From Lactiplantibacillus herbarum (lineage in GTDB: Bacteria; Bacillota; Bacilli; Lactobacillales; Lactobacillaceae), in contig NZ_LFEE01000018.1 of assembly GCF_001039045.1 (NCBI RefSeq), positions 129,342-193,341 of the forward strand: a DNA stretch of 64,000 nt, given 5' to 3'. This document shows positions 44,490 through 53,608 of the stretch, piece by piece; positions within the stretch are counted from its first letter, which is position 1, and each line of letters opens with the position of its first letter. Both the position numbers and the translations under genes were made by a program. Below the pieces are notes generated by a model. The model had not been told where the DNA came from, searched no databases, and saw nothing but the letters and a program-made list of their open reading frames with translations.

Positions 44490-45530
44490 ATGCATACTTT
44501 AAGACGTAGTTGGTGGCTTATGTTAGGACTTATGGTGGGCTTGGGAGCTGAACCGATGATTGTTCATGCGGGTAGTACGAATAGTCAGACTACTCAAGCA
44601 AGATTTAGCGTTTCAGCTACGATTCCTGATAATCAAATCAATAAGCAAAATACATTTTTTGATTTGAAAATGTCTACGCGTAAGCAACAGGATTTGCAGG
44701 TAACGATTTACAATCAGGCCAATCGAGATTTAACCGTTGCGACTGCTATTCACACGGCTTATACCAACAATAACGGCAGTATTGAGTACGTTGTGCCAGC
44801 CAAGACGTACGATTCATCATTAAAAGTTAAGATGAGTGATATTGTCAAAATCAAAGGGAAGTCAACGGTTGTGGTACCTGCCAATAGTTCAAAGACAGTG
44901 ACTGCTCACGTCACCATGCCCAGCTCACCATTCAATGGGGTGATGATGGGTGGTTGGTACTTTAAGCAAGTGAATCAAAAGGCTGGAGCCAATGTCAAAG
45001 ATACAGTGAATGTTCACAATGAGTATTCTTACGTTGTCGGACTGAAGTTTTCATTGGGAAGCATGCCGGCGCCAATTATTAAAATGAGCAAAGTTACAAC
45101 TGGAACGCGCAATTATCAGTGGGGGATACTTGCAAATTTGCGTAATCCATCAGCAGTTATGATTCCCAACCTTAAGCTCCATACTATCGTTACGAATCGT
45201 GATTCAGGTAAAAAGGTCAAAGAAGTTAGGTCAAATGAGCTACAGTTGGCACCCAATTCGGCATTCAATTACATGTTGCCAATGGATAAAGCTAAGTTGC
45301 CAGCGGGACGTTATCATGTTCAGATGGTCGCCACTAGTGGCAGTCATCGATGGCGCTTGAACCAGAATCTTAAATTGGGACGGTCAGTTACGAGGCAAAC
45401 AGATCAATTAGTTACCAAGACCAACAAACAATCGACTAGTTGGGGACTAGTCGGCATTGGCGCATTCGGAACGTTAATTATTGTGTTACTGCTTGGTTGG
45501 TGGTGGTTGCGAGTGCACAAAACAAAATAG
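44490..45530 (+). CDS. DUF916/DUF3324 membrane protein, WxL-interacting (CscA type)
   Basis: This 346-residue protein has a signal peptide (basic RRSWW, hydrophobic core, cut near VHAGS). Its DUF916 domain (about 35-150) has NQINKQNTFFDLKMSTRKQQDLQV; DUF3324 follows (about 155-295), with one membrane helix and a short basic tail at the end (about 320-342). Such proteins hold WxL proteins at the cell surface. ATG 44490 is 10 bp after GGGGAG. The WxL gene follows after 29 bp but is frameshifted. Confidence 0.88.
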   Translation: MHTLRRSWWLMLGLMVGLGAEPMIVHAGSTNSQTTQARFSVSATIPDNQINKQNTFFDLKMSTRKQQDLQVTIYNQANRDLTVATAIHTAYTNNNGSIEYVVPAKTYDSSLKVKMSDIVKIKGKSTVVVPANSSKTVTAHVTMPSSPFNGVMMGGWYFKQVNQKAGANVKDTVNVHNEYSYVVGLKFSLGSMPAPIIKMSKVTTGTRNYQWGILANLRNPSAVMIPNLKLHTIVTNRDSGKKVKEVRSNELQLAPNSAFNYMLPMDKAKLPAGRYHVQMVATSGSHRWRLNQNLKLGRSVTRQTDQLVTKTNKQSTSWGLVGIGAFGTLIIVLLLGWWWLRVHKTK

Positions 45531-45559
45531 GCCGAAATAATTGGTTTGGGAGGGATTAT

Positions 45560-47148
45560 ATGCGTAGAAAGATACTTACTAAAACGATCGTAGCAGTACT
45601 AGTTATCGCGGGTAGTCTGATGACTGTGTCAGTGGGGCGGGCTGATGATACGCTGAATGAAGTGACGACCGGGATTAGTAAAAATAATGAGCGGATTTAT
45701 AAAAGTGGCCAAACTAGTACTACGGCACCACTCGGGACCATCACCTACCCAACGGTGTCAAAAGTCGTTGCTAATAATACACGTGATGGTAGTATCACGA
45801 ATCGGACAACGAACGTTAAAATGACTCTAACCGGTAGCTTTTCAACTGGTTCAAGTGGTATTGTCTTGCCAACGCCTTATTATATTAATACATTGAATTT
45901 TATATCAATGACGGAAAAAGCTGCGACTAGTGGAATCAGCAATGGTAATTTCACTGGGACAGCAGGTTCAGATGATTGGGTTGTTGCTACGGGTAACGTG
46001 GCGGGAAAGACTAATACGATTAACATGAAGACGTCTGGTAGTAATTCGTTTACGGCTGGTTTGACGATGACTTATATTGGGGGCAGAGTTTAGCGGGACG
46101 ACCACTACCGTTGTATCTAGGAGTCTATATAACTACTACCGTTCGACCAACGTCGGCAGATTTCTTTAGCCTTATGAAGGTCACCACTGTACAAAATTAT
46201 TTGTTAACTCCAACAATCACCAATACCAATTTAAAAGATACAGATACGGTGATTACAGGTAAGGGAAACTTTCAAGGCGACATCATTAAAAGTAATGTCA
46301 GTGATGCGACGGCCACTGTTGGCAGTGATTTGACCTACAGTTTAAACGTTGGGAGCGATTTGCAAGGCAAAGATAGTGTAACGGTTACTGAGACGGGGAA
46401 ATGTTATGATGATTCTGGAACGGCTACAGCCTCAGTAGCATCCGGAATTGATTTGCAGATAGGTAGCACCAATCCGAATGTTGATTTAAGCCCAGCTGAA
46501 AGCACTAAAGCCAAGGATTGGACCGATCAAGCTGTTACCGATTGGTTAGTGACGCAAGCAGGCATTACGGCGACTGATAAAGCCAACGATGGTAATGATG
46601 CAATTACTTTTGCAACCGACAAAACGGATTTAGGCGCCACATTAGCGGCACTCAAGGATGGCGAGAGCTTGACGGTTCCTATCTATGCCGTTAAAAAGAC
46701 GGTAAAATCAGCAGCGGTTAATGTCATAGTTACAAAGGACGCAGGTCAGTTAAATTTTGCTGAGGTACCGACAGGAATGGATTTTGGAAACGTTACGATT
46801 CCTAGCACTGCACAATTGATTGCACCGAAGAATGATTGGCAATTAAGTGTTAAAGATACCCGAGCTGCTGGTTCTAATTGGTACGTCTATGCGACGGCAA
46901 CTGAATTGAAGTCAGACGCACATACCTTGATGGGTGGTCTAGTCTATCGAGATAGCGGTAAACAGACATCACTGACGAACCAGAGTGTGTTAGTTGCGAC
47001 TGGCACCAGTACCACTGATGCTGACCAGGATGCCACATCTGATTGGTCTAGCACAAAGGGCATCTTTTTATCAGTGCAACCGGGAGATTATGTCGGCAGC
47101 TACACGGGGTCAATCGATTGGAGCTTGCAAGACACGCCAAGCAATTAG
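45560..47148 (+). pseudogene. WxL-domain surface protein, frameshifted (CscB type)
   Basis: ATG 45560 starts a secreted protein (signal peptide ending near VGRADD) that stops at 46093. The next frame carries on from about 46085 to 47148 and contains the WxL domain: DWQLSVKD and the final YTGSIDWSLQDTP. Adding one base in the G5 run at 46079-46083 joins both into 529 codons and gives YIGGQSLAG across the break. Length and both WxL motifs fit the family. Either the gene is off in this strain, or the base is a sequencing error. Confidence 0.85.
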
Positions 47149-47168
47149 AAGGTAAAAGTTAATATATT

Positions 47169-47202
47169 AGAGCCCCCTGCAATTAATCTTACAGGGGGCT
47201 CT
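47169..47202. terminator. Terminator between WxL and LytTR genes
   Basis: AGAGCCCCCTG pairs with CAGGGGGCTCT. It lies between convergent genes and may serve both. Confidence 0.75.
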
Positions 47203-47209
47203 AGTGTTG

Positions 47210-47956
47210 TTAATTCGATTGGGTAAAGGTTTTTCTAAGACTGTGAATTCGCCGTCTTGAGACAATGCAGGAGAGCTGATCCTTAAAGGTAATTGTCCCA
47301 GTTAGTGAATTGATTGATTCGATATTATCTAAGTTGACCAGAATGCCTTTATGAGCGAGAAAAAATTTGGGGTAATCGGTAGCAATCTGCGTCAATGTGC
47401 CACGGAATTCTGCAATTTCAGAAGCTGTAACGACTTGAATGTGGTGCGTGTTTGTTAATGCTTCAAAGTAATCGATTTTATTCAGGTTGATGCGGTAGTC
47501 GCGAAAGCCAGCACGGTAGGTGAAGTAGTCACCTTGGGCTGGTTGCGATGATGCAGCAGTAATTCGATTGAGATCTAAGATGATCGAGGAGGCGATATTA
47601 TCAAATCCGGATTCTTTATAGATGAAATCAAACGCTTCGATTTTTTCGTTAATAATTGAAGGCTGGAATTCGTCATGCACCGTAATAAAGATAATCTTGG
47701 CATCGATATCGGTACTGCGAATGTTGGCTGCGAGGTCGATCCCACGGATGGTGGAATTAGCGAACTCAACGTCCAAAAAATAAATAAAGTGTTCGTTTGG
47801 TGAGCTTCTATAGTTTTGAGTAATAATATTCGGATTTTGAGAAGCGGTCACTAATTTGATGTCGGTTGTGGGATGATCTGCAATATAATTTTTGATGATT
47901 AGCGTATAAAGGTTAAGCGTCTTTAAATCATCTTCACAGATAACGATGTTAAACAT
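47210..47956 (-). CDS. LytTR response regulator (AgrA/ComE type), orphan
   Basis: This 248-residue protein has a receiver domain (about 1-125) with EDD at 8-10, the phospho-acceptor Asp in YFLDVEF (about 62) and a conserved Lys near 110. The C-terminal LytTR DNA-binding domain begins near 145 and ends FKDQLSCIVSRRRIHSLRK. No histidine kinase or autoinducer peptide gene is next to it. Divergent from it is an Rgg-like regulator. Control of the nearby WxL locus is possible but unproven. Confidence 0.88.
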   Translation of the reverse strand: MFNIVICEDDLKTLNLYTLIIKNYIADHPTTDIKLVTASQNPNIITQNYRSSPNEHFIYFLDVEFANSTIRGIDLAANIRSTDIDAKIIFITVHDEFQPSIINEKIEAFDFIYKESGFDNIASSIILDLNRITAASSQPAQGDYFTYRAGFRDYRINLNKIDYFEALTNTHHIQVVTASEIAEFRGTLTQIATDYPKFFLAHKGILVNLDNIESINSLTGTITFKDQLSCIVSRRRIHSLRKTFTQSN

Positions 47957-48214
47957 AAGTTAGGACCTCCTTAGTTGGACTAATATTGTCACAAATAATT
48001 AACTATTTAATGGACTGAGATTTAGTTTTATAAAAACTAGTTATTTGATATAAAAATTTGGTAGCAATTACTACGTTTGTTAGTTGTGACATTGGTTCAT
48101 ATAGTAGCATAGTAACTAAAATTTGTTGATATAATCGTCATAAGATGACAGATATGAGCCTTAACTGGTAAAATTATGTATAATAAATATATCAAAGAAT
48201 ACGAAGGTGAATAA

Positions 48215-49057
48215 ATGTTTTTGGGTAATGTTATTCGTGAGAAACGTAAAGCACAAAAGTTAACGCAGGGTGAGTTGGCTGAGGACATTTGTGGCCAGTA
48301 TATTATCAGTAAACTTGAAAAACATAATGCATCACCATCGTTAAACGTACTTATTAAGCTCTGTAAGAAATTAGATCTCACGCTCAATGATGTTTTCAGC
48401 GATTTTAGTACTGAGGTTGTTAATAGTGAAGAACATACCGCACTAGTAGAAGTTGAACATCAAATCTTGTTAGCAACGTATACTGGCGATCAAGCGGAAC
48501 TTACTTATCTAAGTAAGCAAAAACTGAGTAATGAAGACGAGATGAGGTATCTGTTCATCAAAGGATACTTAGATATTACGAATAATCCACTCAGTGCGCA
48601 ATTTGATGCTGATAGTTTACTCAGATTAACTAAGTTGGATACTTATAATGTCTATACGGAACTAGCCTACTTACTAAAAGGATTAGTTGCGGAACAGCAA
48701 GCTGATAATGAATATGCGGAAAAGTATTACGGCATTATTGAAGCCGCGATGCAGGCGAACTTTTCGATTCCAAATGCGGATAGCATGCAGTTGTTATTTG
48801 TTCTAAAAACGATTAGTAACTTCTACGTGAAGGAAGCCAAATGGGCAGCGGTAGTGCCACTAACTAAACGGGCAATTGATTTTGCGGAGCAAGAAGCTAG
48901 CATGCTATTTTTGGATGAGTTATATTATGATTTAGCACTGGCCCAACGAGAAGTTGCGGAAGATAATCAAGAAACGACTGAAATTGCGAGTGTGATGGCT
49001 AGAGTGCGCCAGAACGATAAGTTACTTCAGCTAGTTGAGGTTAATCTAGCACATTAA
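48215..49057 (+). CDS. Rgg/PlcR-like HTH regulator with helical repeats
   Basis: This 280-residue protein has an XRE helix-turn-helix at 1-60 (REKRKAQKLTQGELAEDICG) and an all-helical, TPR-like C-terminal part. This is the layout of peptide-sensing RRNPP regulators (Rgg, PlcR). No short hydrophobic pheromone ORF with a good ribosome site is seen in the flanks. A GAAGGTGA site precedes ATG 48215. A perfect terminator follows. It is divergent from the LytTR gene. Confidence 0.85.
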   Translation: MFLGNVIREKRKAQKLTQGELAEDICGQYIISKLEKHNASPSLNVLIKLCKKLDLTLNDVFSDFSTEVVNSEEHTALVEVEHQILLATYTGDQAELTYLSKQKLSNEDEMRYLFIKGYLDITNNPLSAQFDADSLLRLTKLDTYNVYTELAYLLKGLVAEQQADNEYAEKYYGIIEAAMQANFSIPNADSMQLLFVLKTISNFYVKEAKWAAVVPLTKRAIDFAEQEASMLFLDELYYDLALAQREVAEDNQETTEIASVMARVRQNDKLLQLVEVNLAH

Positions 49058-49069
49058 GATAAAATTTAT

Positions 49070-49100
49070 GGGTGTTCTCAATATGAGAATACTCTTTTTT
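49070..49100 (+). terminator. Terminator after the Rgg-like gene
   Basis: A 10-bp stem (GGGTGTTCTC with GAGAATACTC, one G-U) is followed by T6. Confidence 0.88.
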
Positions 49101-49131
49101 GTTCAGGAAATAAGCTTGATAAAATATCTAT

Positions 49132-49159
49132 TTGATATTTTATGTTAATGTATTATAAT
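49132..49159 (+). promoter_or_regulatory. Strong promoter of a candidate small RNA
   Basis: TTGATA (49132-49137) and a perfect TATAAT (49154-49159) are 16 bp apart. There is no gene on this strand downstream before the next terminator. Confidence 0.7.
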
Positions 49160-49165
49160 ATATTA

Positions 49166-49297
49166 GAAATTAGATTAAGTCCCTAATTTCATTCCCCAAT
49201 ATTTTGAAAAGTAGTTGTAAGTTACTTTTTGATGAATATTGTCTTTTGAATGAAGCCCCAAGGTTAAGTGGTTAACCTTGGGGCTTCATTTTTTTAG
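49166..49297 (+). ncRNA. Candidate 132-nt small RNA, convergent with usp
   Basis: The expected start, 7 bp after TATAAT, falls on the first base of a perfect 8-bp hairpin (49166-49173 with 49183-49190). A second, nested hairpin pairs 49197-49203 with 49235-49241 and 49207-49213 with 49223-49229. A third is the terminator. There is no ORF with a ribosome site. Promoter, three hairpins and terminator fit together tightly. The 3' end is antisense to the usp transcript end. Confidence 0.65.
49249..49297. terminator. Bidirectional terminator shared with usp
   Basis: A stem of about 19 bp (from 49249) with a 4-nt loop is flanked by A and T runs on both sides. It ends the small RNA on plus and usp on minus. 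Confidence 0.88.
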
Positions 49298-49750
49298 CTA
49301 ATTATCGTTCATATTAATAACAGTTACGTTAGCCGTTGCTTTGCGCACAACGTAGGTCGTCGTTGAGCCTAATAACAAGCGTGACATGGCGTTGGTTCCA
49401 GTCTTGCCGATAACAATCAGTTCAATATCATACTGGGTGGGAATGTCATCAGCGATAATGGCCTTGGGCGCACCGTTAACTTGGATCGCTTTAGTTGGTA
49501 CGTCGGCTTCATGAGCCATCCCTTGAGCTTTAATTAAAATTTCTTGACCGCTTGATTTAGCAACGTTTAGTAGATTGGTGTACAGCGCACCACCATAAGC
49601 GGCGGGGCTATAAACATTGAGGCGGGTCACATCGATCACATTGAGTAGAAATAGTTTAGAATCAAACTTTTGGGCTAACTTAATCGCGTGCTTCAAAGCA
49701 AGGTAAGCGTTATCAGAGCCGTCAAGGGGGACTAAAATGTTTTTATACAT
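49298..49750 (-). CDS. Universal stress protein, UspA family
   Basis: This 150-residue protein has the UspA fold: YKNILVPLDGSDNAYLALKHA at the N-terminus and the ATP-binding G-x2-G-x9-G-S/T pattern near the C-terminus (GKTGTNAMSRLLLGSTT). It is therefore likely of the ATP-binding type. An AGGAGGCC site precedes ATG 49750. It stands alone, convergent with the candidate small RNA. Confidence 0.92.
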   Translation of the reverse strand: MYKNILVPLDGSDNAYLALKHAIKLAQKFDSKLFLLNVIDVTRLNVYSPAAYGGALYTNLLNVAKSSGQEILIKAQGMAHEADVPTKAIQVNGAPKAIIADDIPTQYDIELIVIGKTGTNAMSRLLLGSTTTYVVRKATANVTVINMNDN

Positions 49751-49854
49751 GAGTGGGCCTCCTAGTGTTTATTTATTATGATTACGATAACATTTATCTG
49801 TTAACTGTGTCTATTAATATGATTGTCAATGGTTGTTGCTTTCGGGGCGCTATG

Positions 49855-50757
49855 CTAATCCTCGGAGTTTAAGGGAACGATTAAGTTGAAACGCTCAGCG
49901 ACGTATTCTAAATCTAGTGGTAATTTATCGGCCTGATCGCCATCGATCCGAGTCGTGATGACTTGGCCATTGGGACTTGTCAACCGTAATCTTTTGACGT
50001 CAAAGTGTTTAATAGACTTGGAGTTCTGTAAATTCCCTGTGAACGCGAACCAGATATAAGGAATCACTTGACGCCAACCAATATTATTTAGAAGGCTGAG
50101 TGTCATTTTCCCAGTGGCCGAGTCACGGTAGACGTGCCCGCCAATCGACTTGGTTGTTGTAATTAAGGCGAACCATGTTTTCAGAATCTGTTCGGGTTGC
50201 TCGTCAAGCTGGTAACGAATGGGTAACGATCGATTACGGCCAACGTGTCGTAGTGCTTGGTAGGCATAAGCCGCTTTACCAAAACGTCTCTTTTCAGATT
50301 GGCGAACATCATTGGCGATAGTCGCTAAGTTACCAAATGTCAGTGAACTCACAACGGCTCGCTGCTGATTACAGATAATAATACCAACTTTACGCGTCGT
50401 GGTATTCTGGCAAATGAGATCAATGGCAGCTTCTGAATCGGTCGGTAAGTGGTAACGGGTTGCAAAATTGTTAACTGTTCCAGTCGGGATGACTGCTAGT
50501 GTAATGTGGTGGGCGTCAGCTTGGATCAAAGCTGTTAGTGCCACGTTGAGGGTTCCGTCACCGCCAATAACGATTAAATGGGTCAGTTGTGGCGCCACCT
50601 GTTTGATTGCAGCGATTGCTCGGGGAATTCCCATCGCGGTTAGTAATTGACTTTTTATTCCGCGGGTAGAGAGGGCCTTGGTAACTTGGTGGGCGATAGT
50701 AGCTGCCTCACCGCTGCCGGCCTGACCGTTGTAGAAGATACCGTAGAAAGTTGACAT
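49855..50757 (-). CDS. Diacylglycerol/lipid kinase, YegS/DagK family
   Basis: This 300-residue soluble lipid kinase has the N-terminal GIFYNGQAGSG, the catalytic GGDGTLN (near 65-71) and IPTGTVNNFATRYHLP (near 96-111). Firmicutes DagK recycles diacylglycerol from lipoteichoic acid synthesis; this protein could do that or act on another lipid. ATG 50757 was chosen after TGAGGTGATT; an in-frame GTG at 50766 sits too close to that site. Confidence 0.88.
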   Translation of the reverse strand: MSTFYGIFYNGQAGSGEAATIAHQVTKALSTRGIKSQLLTAMGIPRAIAAIKQVAPQLTHLIVIGGDGTLNVALTALIQADAHHITLAVIPTGTVNNFATRYHLPTDSEAAIDLICQNTTTRKVGIIICNQQRAVVSSLTFGNLATIANDVRQSEKRRFGKAAYAYQALRHVGRNRSLPIRYQLDEQPEQILKTWFALITTTKSIGGHVYRDSATGKMTLSLLNNIGWRQVIPYIWFAFTGNLQNSKSIKHFDVKRLRLTSPNGQVITTRIDGDQADKLPLDLEYVAERFNLIVPLNSED

Positions 50758-50857
50758 TTTAATCACCTCATTATGCGAATTGTTGACTTGTCATTGTTTT
50801 AAGTTGGCTTCAGTATACGCGGTTGTTTTCATCATCTGGAAGTAATATGCGTTCTGT

Positions 50858-50886
50858 TTGAATAATAATAAATTTATAGTTATGAT
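50858..50886 (+). promoter_or_regulatory. Predicted promoter of the GlsB-like gene
   Basis: TTGAAT (50858-50863) and TATGAT (50881-50886) are 17 bp apart, 64 bp before the gene. Confidence 0.6.
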
Positions 50887-50949
50887 AATTTAAATTAAAA
50901 GTCCATCTTATTTGTTAGTCGGTAGGACCTATGGAAAGGAGGAATTGCC

Positions 50950-51231
50950 ATGCAGTGGTTATGGGTGCTTGTCATTGGTGCAGCAATCGGAGCTTTCGCG
51001 GGAGCAATTATTAGCAGCGACAAGTCATTAGGGTGGATCAGTAATATTGTTGTTGGGATGGTTGGTGCCATGTTGGGTGAATGGCTACTAGGCACGTGGG
51101 GACCGAAGCTAGCTGAGATTGCGTCAATCCCCGCTGTGGTTGGCGCAATTATCCTGATCTTAGGGGTGACAACATTGATGCAGCGAGTGTATGCAATCAG
51201 TAATTGGAAATTTAAATCGAAAAAGCGATGA
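50950..51231 (+). CDS. GlsB/YeaQ/YmgE family membrane protein
   Basis: This 93-residue protein has three hydrophobic segments (about 3-22, 30-50, 60-80), glycine-rich as in the family (IGAAIGAFAGAI, VGMVGAMLGEW), and a basic tail. The family is called transglycosylase-associated or stress-response, but its function is unproven. AAAGGAGG precedes ATG 50950. The stop is inside a long perfect terminator stem. A CsbD stress protein is convergent. Confidence 0.85.
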   Translation: MQWLWVLVIGAAIGAFAGAIISSDKSLGWISNIVVGMVGAMLGEWLLGTWGPKLAEIASIPAVVGAIILILGVTTLMQRVYAISNWKFKSKKR

Positions 51232-51271
51232 TAATATTTGATTTCATTAATCAAATATTATCATCGCTTTT
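51221..51271. terminator. Perfect 23-bp terminator stem
   Basis: 51221-51243 and 51249-51271 are exact inverted copies with a 5-nt loop, A4 at one end and T4 at the other. It covers the GlsB-like stop codon and lies between convergent genes. Confidence 0.9.
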
Positions 51272-51323
51272 ATGCTAGTTATCTATGGTTCACTAATGAC
51301 AAAATAGGTAAACCAAGCGCTAA

Positions 51324-51542
51324 TTAATTATCATTTTTCTTTAACTTAGTCTTGGCTTCGTCAATTGCGCCTTTAATAGTATCTTCTGTATCAGCGAGTT
51401 TATCCTTGGCTTTTCCAATCAGCGACTGCGTCTTGCCTTCAGTTTCACGGGTCTTGTCGCCGGTTAGGTTACCTTCGATCTCTTTGGCCTTACCACTAAC
51501 CTTATCCTTAGTACTGTCAAGTTGCTTGTTAATATCACTCAT
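51324..51542 (-). CDS. CsbD family stress-response protein
   Basis: This 72-residue, highly charged hydrophilic protein matches the CsbD family: DKVSGKAKEIEGNLTGDKTRETEGKT (about 12-37, only partly quoted motif by motif elsewhere) and a Lys/Asp/Glu-rich tail. In bacilli csbD belongs to the general stress regulon; the role is unknown. ATG 51542 follows AGGAGGCGA; the longer in-frame start at 51602 is upstream of that site. Confidence 0.9.
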   Translation of the reverse strand: MSDINKQLDSTKDKVSGKAKEIEGNLTGDKTRETEGKTQSLIGKAKDKLADTEDTIKGAIDEAKTKLKKNDN

Positions 51543-51626
51543 AACATCGCCTCCTAATATAAGAATTACCATCATTTTGCAATAATTAATATTAAGAAGC
51601 AACCGATACGCATACTACCGCCAAAA

Positions 51627-53066
51627 CTATAGATTGAGATCGGTATTATAGTTTAAAGGTGACATATCCGTACTCTTCGTAATTAAGGTGGCAATCAATT
51701 GCTGCATGGTGGTTAATGCCAACTGAGCTGCCTGGTCGTTAGCTGCGGTTAAAGCTGCTACTAACTCATCACCAGTGAGGTCGGCTACTGCTCGGTCGCT
51801 AGTAATTAATAAGTGACCAAGTTGAATGGCGAGCTCTTTTTGAACGGTCTGTAAGTCACTGTGCAGGTCATGATAGTGGGCATCAACCAGAATACCAGCG
51901 TGCTTGAAGATCCAGTAAGCAGAGGTTGGATCAAACTTTTTGGTTGCAACCTGATAAGCCGCAGGGGTGTCGTCGGCGCCGGCATAGAATGGCACGTAGA
52001 CGCTTTCGGCGGTAACTCCCATCGATAACCAATGAATCCCACTAGTTGCAACCGGCATATCCGGCCGTAATTGTAAGACGTGTGATTCCTGAGTTTTAGC
52101 TAAGCTGATGGGACGGTAGCGATGTCTCTGCTCCTGAGTGCCACTACCAACGGGATCAAATGACGTTCCTTGATAGTGAGACCCTAAGTAATTTTGAACC
52201 TGATCCAAGTGAATCAACTTGTCAGCTCTTTGGATAAAGGGTAAGTCAAAAGATTCAGGCGTTTGAGCTACACTTGGGGTAAATAATTGTTGTCCATACC
52301 AGACACGTGGGGTGTTGTAGTAACGATCAGATAAGTCAGCGGTACCAAACACTTCGCGGAAATTGAGGCCGTTGTCCATTGAGGCGAGCTGATTATCTAA
52401 TACGAAGTTCCGAATGTTTTTGGCGTAAAGGTAATTATCGTGATCAGCAAAGTCGATCTCTTGAATGGCTAACTGATTAGCGACAACGGCGTAAGCATCG
52501 TCTGGAATCCGTTGTGCGACCCAGTAGTGGCCAGCCCCAGTTTCCATGTACCAAACTTCGTTAACATCGCTGAATAGAATCCCGTTAGTTTCGTAGGTCC
52601 CATGTTCTTCAATAATGTGGCCAAGATGTTCGACGCCTTCACGTGCGGAACGGATATAAGGTAGGGTGACTGTTACCATTGCTTCTTCGCCAATCCCATC
52701 TTGCACGTATGGATCAGCAGCCAGTACCCGGGTATTGCAGTAGGCGCTTTCGGTGGCACTCATGGCAACACCGTATTCATTGATCCCGTCTTCTTCAAAT
52801 AAACCGAATTGGGTCGTCCATTCTGGAGTAGCCGTATATTTGGCTTGAATCTTAGGCAATGTCATCGTGAACGGGTGCTCAACATCCTTAGAAGTAAAAG
52901 TTTGTGGTTCAGCGTGTTCGACGTGGGGATGAACAACGAATTTTTTGGCCCAGGCCGCTTGTGAATCTTCGTTACGACCAATCATGGTAGAGCCATCCGC
53001 GCTGGCATTTTTACCAACGAGAATACTGGTACAAGCAGAATAAGGATTGAATGGATGTGTTTGCAT
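51627..53066 (-). CDS. pepD: Dipeptidase PepD, peptidase family C69
   Basis: This 479-residue N-terminal-nucleophile hydrolase cuts dipeptides. The likely nucleophile is the Cys of SACTSILVGKNAS (residue 12), exposed by removing a short propeptide. GSTMIGRNEDSQ follows, as in lactobacillus PepD enzymes. No signal peptide is present, so it should act in the cytosol on imported peptides. ATG 53066 is preceded by AGAAAGAAGG. Lactobacilli often have several pepD genes, so this may be one of a set. Confidence 0.92.
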   Translation of the reverse strand: MQTHPFNPYSACTSILVGKNASADGSTMIGRNEDSQAAWAKKFVVHPHVEHAEPQTFTSKDVEHPFTMTLPKIQAKYTATPEWTTQFGLFEEDGINEYGVAMSATESAYCNTRVLAADPYVQDGIGEEAMVTVTLPYIRSAREGVEHLGHIIEEHGTYETNGILFSDVNEVWYMETGAGHYWVAQRIPDDAYAVVANQLAIQEIDFADHDNYLYAKNIRNFVLDNQLASMDNGLNFREVFGTADLSDRYYNTPRVWYGQQLFTPSVAQTPESFDLPFIQRADKLIHLDQVQNYLGSHYQGTSFDPVGSGTQEQRHRYRPISLAKTQESHVLQLRPDMPVATSGIHWLSMGVTAESVYVPFYAGADDTPAAYQVATKKFDPTSAYWIFKHAGILVDAHYHDLHSDLQTVQKELAIQLGHLLITSDRAVADLTGDELVAALTAANDQAAQLALTTMQQLIATLITKSTDMSPLNYNTDLNL

Positions 53067-53332
53067 AAAGTGCCTTCTTTCTTGAAAATAGCTTATTAGG
53101 TTAGTTAACTATCGATATTAATGTTTTAATTCTAGCATTTTTTGGAAATAAATAGGTGGTTGCCGTCTGATAATTATGATGATTAGTAATAAATTGATAT
53201 TATTGTCGTTAGTCATCGAAGATAAACGCTAAAATGGTTGTAAGTCCCGTGATTCCGGCACTACGGCTTGCAAAATCACCAAGATTAAAGTAAGATTAAA
53301 AGCATCAATAAAAGAATGGAGCGTGGACTCAA
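53067..53332. other. Gap between divergent pepD and tautomerase gene
   Basis: This AT-rich stretch should hold both promoters. I see no ORF and no strong hairpin, and I cannot fix convincing promoter boxes. Confidence 0.35.
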
Positions 53333-53527
53333 ATGCCAATTGTACACATTGATTTAATTGCTGGTCGGTCACAGGAACAGTTGAAAAAACTAGTAAAAGA
53401 CGTGACGACTGCGGTTAGCAAGAATACTGGCGCGCCAGCAGAACACATTCATGTTATTTTGAGTGAAATGCAGGAAAACCGCTACAGTGTTGGTGGCGTA
53501 CTTAAGAGCGACGAAAAAGCTGAATAG
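53333..53527 (+). CDS. 4-oxalocrotonate tautomerase family protein
   Basis: This 64-residue protein starts MPIVHIDLIAGRS; after Met removal, Pro1 is the catalytic base of the family. The length matches the short tautomerase subunit, which works as a hexamer. The conserved Arg near 11-13 is present. The natural substrate is unknown. A terminator follows, then lysA. Confidence 0.9.
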   Translation: MPIVHIDLIAGRSQEQLKKLVKDVTTAVSKNTGAPAEHIHVILSEMQENRYSVGGVLKSDEKAE

Positions 53528-53540
53528 TTTATTTATCGTC

Positions 53541-53570
53541 AAGCCGGTCCAGTTAAATGGCCGGTTTTTT
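53541..53570 (+). terminator. Terminator after the tautomerase gene
   Basis: AGCCGG and CCGGTT (with GG/CC inside) form a stem, followed by T6. Confidence 0.8.
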
Positions 53571-53608
53571 GGAACTTTGGGTGACGTTTTTAGAAGGTAG
53601 GTTAAATC

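Noticed and set aside
49166-49297. 6S RNA
   Set aside because: It is too short and folds as three separate hairpins, not one long stem with a central bubble.
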